Source: DASXAQ01 sp036406615 | Lineage (GTDB): Bacteria > Actinomycetota > UBA4738 | Direction: 5' to 3' | Assembly (NCBI GenBank): GCA_036406615.1 | Contig: DASXAQ010000111.1 | Coordinates: 1-32,101 of the forward strand | Length of the DNA: 32,101 nucleotides | In this document: positions 30,202 to 32,101 of the stretch, piece by piece | Position numbering within the stretch: position 1 is the first letter of the stretch | Layout of the letters: each line of letters starts with the position of its first letter | Made by a program: the position numbers and the translations under genes | The notes under the pieces: generated by a model | Database searches by the model: none | What the model was told of the DNA's origin: nothing | The model's input: only the letters and a program-made list of their open reading frames with translations

Positions 30202-30750
30202 ATGACGCGTACCGTGGGATCCGCCGGACTCGAGGTTCGCCGTGCGCGCCGCGAGGAGCTCGACGTGATCTGTGCCGGCTTCCCGGGCAGGGCACGCACG
30301 CTCCACGAACAACGTCTGTCGCAGCAGGAGGACGGCTACGGCCCCTATCTGATCGCGTGGCTGGGGGACGAACCGGTGGGTCACATCCAGCTGCAGCTTC
30401 CCGACGAACGGGACCTGGACTCGATGCTGGAGGGCCGCGGAGCCGCGTGGGCTGAGGACCTATGGGTCCAGCCCTCCGCGCGGGGGCGCTGGATCGGACC
30501 GGCGTTGATGCGGGCGATGGAGGCGGAGGCCCGCGATATCGGAGTCAAGCGACTCGTCTTCTTCGTCGGCATCAGTCCCGATTACGCGGCGGCGCGGGCG
30601 ATCTACCGCTGGATGGGTTATCGGGAGCGGCCGGAGCCGTTCATCGAGTCCGCCACCGTTCCGCATGGCGACGGTGACGTCCGTGTATACGTCGAGGTCG
30701 TGACGATGTGGGACAAGGACCTGACGGAATCGGTGTCCCCCACCACGTGA
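30202..30750 (+). CDS. GNAT-family N-acetyltransferase
   Basis: The 182-residue protein has the GNAT order: beta strands with PYLIAWLGDEPVGHIQLQL (~50-70), then motif A, EDLWVQPSARGRWIGPALMRAMEAEARDIGV (~90-120), with the acetyl-CoA pyrophosphate-binding RGRWIGPAL. Motif B follows: LVFFVGISPDYAAARAIYRWMGYRER (~125-150). It should transfer acetyl from acetyl-CoA to an amine of unknown identity. ATG 30202 is used; GTG 30178 in the same frame is an alternative, and a TTGACC stands at 30155 but with no matching -10 at normal spacing. The mobile-element remnant begins about 30 bp after its stop. Confidence 0.88.
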   Translation: MTRTVGSAGLEVRRARREELDVICAGFPGRARTLHEQRLSQQEDGYGPYLIAWLGDEPVGHIQLQLPDERDLDSMLEGRGAAWAEDLWVQPSARGRWIGPALMRAMEAEARDIGVKRLVFFVGISPDYAAARAIYRWMGYRERPEPFIESATVPHGDGDVRVYVEVVTMWDKDLTESVSPTT

Positions 30751-30782
30751 CGTAGGCGGCGACCTGCGGTGCCCCCTGTCAA

Positions 30783-31211
30783 GTTCCGCCTGATGCTTGA
30801 CGCTTCGTGTTCGGCTGAAGCCTTGACGTGCAGGCCATCGGCACGGACCTTGCGCACCGGGCCGGCCCGGGTCCGGGCGACGGTCTTCACGAGGTGGTTC
30901 TTGCTCCAGATCTGGATCAGCGAGTCGTCGACGAAGGCGTCCACGAGCTCTCCTTTGAACGCGTTGCCCACCGAGAACACCTGGTTGTCGACCGAGACGA
31001 CGCCGTTGGAGCCGACCCGGCGAAGCACCCACTGACCGCGGTGGTCCTCGGCAGGGTCGACCGGGACCGAGACGGCGTCCGCAGACACCGGCGGGAGCCC
31101 GAACCGGGAGGCCGGGGTGGCCATCTCAAGGGCCTGGATCGATGTGTGCACGCTTTGGCGAGACACGCCGAGGCGATCGGCGACCTTCGCTACCGCCCGG
31201 CGGAGCGCCAA
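30783..31211 (-). pseudogene. IS481-type transposase remnant with internal deletion
   Basis: On the minus strand the frame begins mid-gene with an HTH piece (AVAKVADRLGVSRQSVHT) and passes straight into ALEMATPASRFGLPP, the segment that follows the catalytic DDE core in IS481 transposases. The C-terminal domain then reads VGSNGVVSVDNQVFSVGNAFKGELVDAFVD, QIWSKNHLVKTVARTRAGPVRKVRADGLHVK. The whole integrase core between HTH and C-terminal part is missing with the frame preserved, and both ends are ragged (no initiator at the proper place, no stop at the normal end, no matching terminal repeat at 31211). It is therefore an inactive, internally deleted copy. Its G+C is lower than that of the gene cluster to its left. 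Confidence 0.8.
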
Positions 31212-31235
31212 CTTGCCGGACCATCAGCGTTCGAG

Positions 31236-31265
31236 TGCCCCCGGGAGGAATCGAACCTCCGACAC
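31236..31265 (-). other. tRNA 3'-end fragment (T-arm plus acceptor strand), possible att site
   Basis: On the minus strand GTGTC, then GGAGG-TTCGATT-CCTCC, then CGGGGGC-A reproduces a variable loop, a perfect T-arm (5-bp stem, 7-nt loop with TTCGA) and the 3' acceptor strand with discriminator A. The remaining tRNA is absent: bases 31266-31312 do not form an anticodon arm, D-arm or 5' acceptor strand. Such 3' ends are regenerated when elements integrate in tRNA genes, so this may be an attachment-site remnant. Confidence 0.7.
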
Positions 31266-31281
31266 ACGACTCGCGGCGGTC

Positions 31282-32101
31282 CTAGGTCGCGAGGTATTGC
31301 GCGAGAAGCATTCCACCGGTGTGAGCATTTTGTGAACCGATGCCGACCACGAGAATGCGGTACGTGGGAAGCACGGCCAGATCGAAGCAGTAGGCGCCGT
31401 CATAGGTGGCCGTGACCACCCTCCCGTCACGCCCGAACTTCTTGTCGCGCGCTCCCCACGGCTGATAGCGGACAAGCGCGACTTCCGTGTCGGCGTCGCC
31501 GGGTCCGCAGCCGCCCTGGTTGTCGTACAGGTAGCCGCCGACAACGATCCTCCCATTCGGTTGCACTGCAACAGACGTCCCGATGACGCTAGGCCCCTCG
31601 GCCTCCGGGGGCAGGCAGCGGGGGAACAGGGTTGTCGTCCATCCGTCGTGGCTGAAGGACGAGTCGGCTGTTCCGTCGGCGTTGAAACGCGCAACCGCGA
31701 AGCGCTGGCGTTGGACGCAACAAACCGTCACGTAGGTGCCGGCAACGACAATCCTTCCATCGGACTGCAGCGCGATAGCCGATCCAGCGGTGTTGCGATC
31801 GAAGGCGCCGAGCGCGACCCCGCCCTGCCCGAAGGAACGGTCAAACACGCCGGTCGAGGTGAACCGGGCAACCCCCAGAGTGGAGGCCGGGTGCCCCGGA
31901 CCACGGGAGTAGCCCTCGGTCACGGCAGCCAGGATCGTTCCCTCTGGCCCTGGCGCCATCCTTCCCATGCTGAGCGACGGCCGGCGAATCTGGACGATGC
32001 CTCCCGAGCCGAACGTGGGATCGAGCGTGCCGTCCGGTACGTACCTGGCCAACGTAGCTGCGGTGTAGCGGTCGCCGGAAAGCGAGCCCCGTCCATCGAC
32101 G
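31282..32101 (-). CDS. Delta-60-repeat propeller-like protein, 3' end (5' truncated by window)
   Basis: The frame is open to the window's right end and the gene continues outside it. The visible ~272 residues contain ~50-60-residue delta-60 repeats: LARYVPDGTLDPTFGSGGIV, ARFTSTGVFDRSFGQGGVAL, ARFNADGTADSSFSHDGWTT and VRYQPWGARDKKFGRDGRVV, alternating with SDGRIVVAGTY and PNGRIVVGGYLY strands. Delta-60 repeats (TIGR02608) form propellers in large secreted or surface proteins. The visible part ends at a stop immediately after AQYLAT. Base composition is less G+C-rich than in the left part of the window, consistent with acquired DNA. The signal peptide would lie outside the window. Confidence 0.82.
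   Translation of the reverse strand, partial: VDGRGSLSGDRYTAATLARYVPDGTLDPTFGSGGIVQIRRPSLSMGRMAPGPEGTILAAVTEGYSRGPGHPASTLGVARFTSTGVFDRSFGQGGVALGAFDRNTAGSAIALQSDGRIVVAGTYVTVCCVQRQRFAVARFNADGTADSSFSHDGWTTTLFPRCLPPEAEGPSVIGTSVAVQPNGRIVVGGYLYDNQGGCGPGDADTEVALVRYQPWGARDKKFGRDGRVVTATYDGAYCFDLAVLPTYRILVVGIGSQNAHTGGMLLAQYLAT

Noticed and set aside
1..32101. CRISPR arrays, rRNA genes, replication origins
   Set aside because: No regularly spaced repeats, no rRNA-like stretches and no DnaA-box clusters were seen on either strand.

Overview
The window is high-G+C DNA with dense coding, frequent GTG starts, short or absent leaders, and extended -10 boxes such as TAGGAT. The gene families point to an actinomycete-like (Actinomycetota) soil or environmental lineage: an ABATE/CGNR zinc-finger regulator, a DUF1269-SHOCT-DUF6325 cluster, DUF4232, DUF2252, MmcQ/YjbR, and a flippase-like membrane domain fused to a kinase fold. 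I cannot place it below phylum, and a high-G+C Chloroflexota-type genome is not excluded. There are no rRNA genes, no complete tRNA and no CRISPR array.

Layout. 1-4.4 kb: the 3' end of a LuxR-type regulator, a carboxymuconolactone-decarboxylase-like protein, a DUF1269/SHOCT/DUF6325 stress-type cluster and a 14-helix drug exporter. 4.4-7.0 kb: a large flippase-like membrane protein with an embedded degenerate kinase domain. 7.0-10.2 kb (minus strand): an aquaporin-like channel, a DUF2252 protein and a methyltransferase. 10.3-13.05 kb (plus): a beta-helix protein, a DUF72 protein and a secreted seven-blade propeller behind a heavily structured 199-nt leader. 13.06-19.4 kb (minus): a four-gene run with two ABC exporter half-transporters (stop/start overlap), a MASE1-PAS-SpoIIE phosphatase and MmcQ/YjbR. 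19.5-22 kb (plus): an ECF sigma factor, an overlapping membrane DUF4232 protein and a secreted Asp-box protein. 22-26.3 kb: a membrane protein of unknown function, a seven-repeat GloVer protein, a CBS remnant, a small unknown protein and another secreted propeller. 26.3-30.75 kb: a solitary DppB-type permease divergent from a CGNR regulator across a repeat-rich control region, then a lipoprotein hydrolase, a small secreted protein, a double YciI protein and a GNAT acetyltransferase. 30.75 kb to the end: an internally deleted IS481-type transposase, a tRNA 3'-end fragment and the end of a delta-60-repeat protein in visibly lower-G+C DNA, which looks like the edge of an inserted segment.

Themes. 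The window is rich in surface and secreted repeat proteins: five propeller- or Asp-box-type proteins plus one beta-helix protein. It also has several signalling modules (ECF sigma with a membrane partner, MASE1 phosphatase, CGNR and LuxR regulators). The most promising undescribed element is the 11,862-12,050 leader. It folds on paper into a compact four-helix cloverleaf, a long imperfect hairpin, and a CTCC segment that can pair either with a decoy GGAG or with the ribosome binding site of the propeller gene. The second is the CTAACCGG repeat array plus a perfect 10-bp hairpin between the CGNR regulator and the orphan permease.
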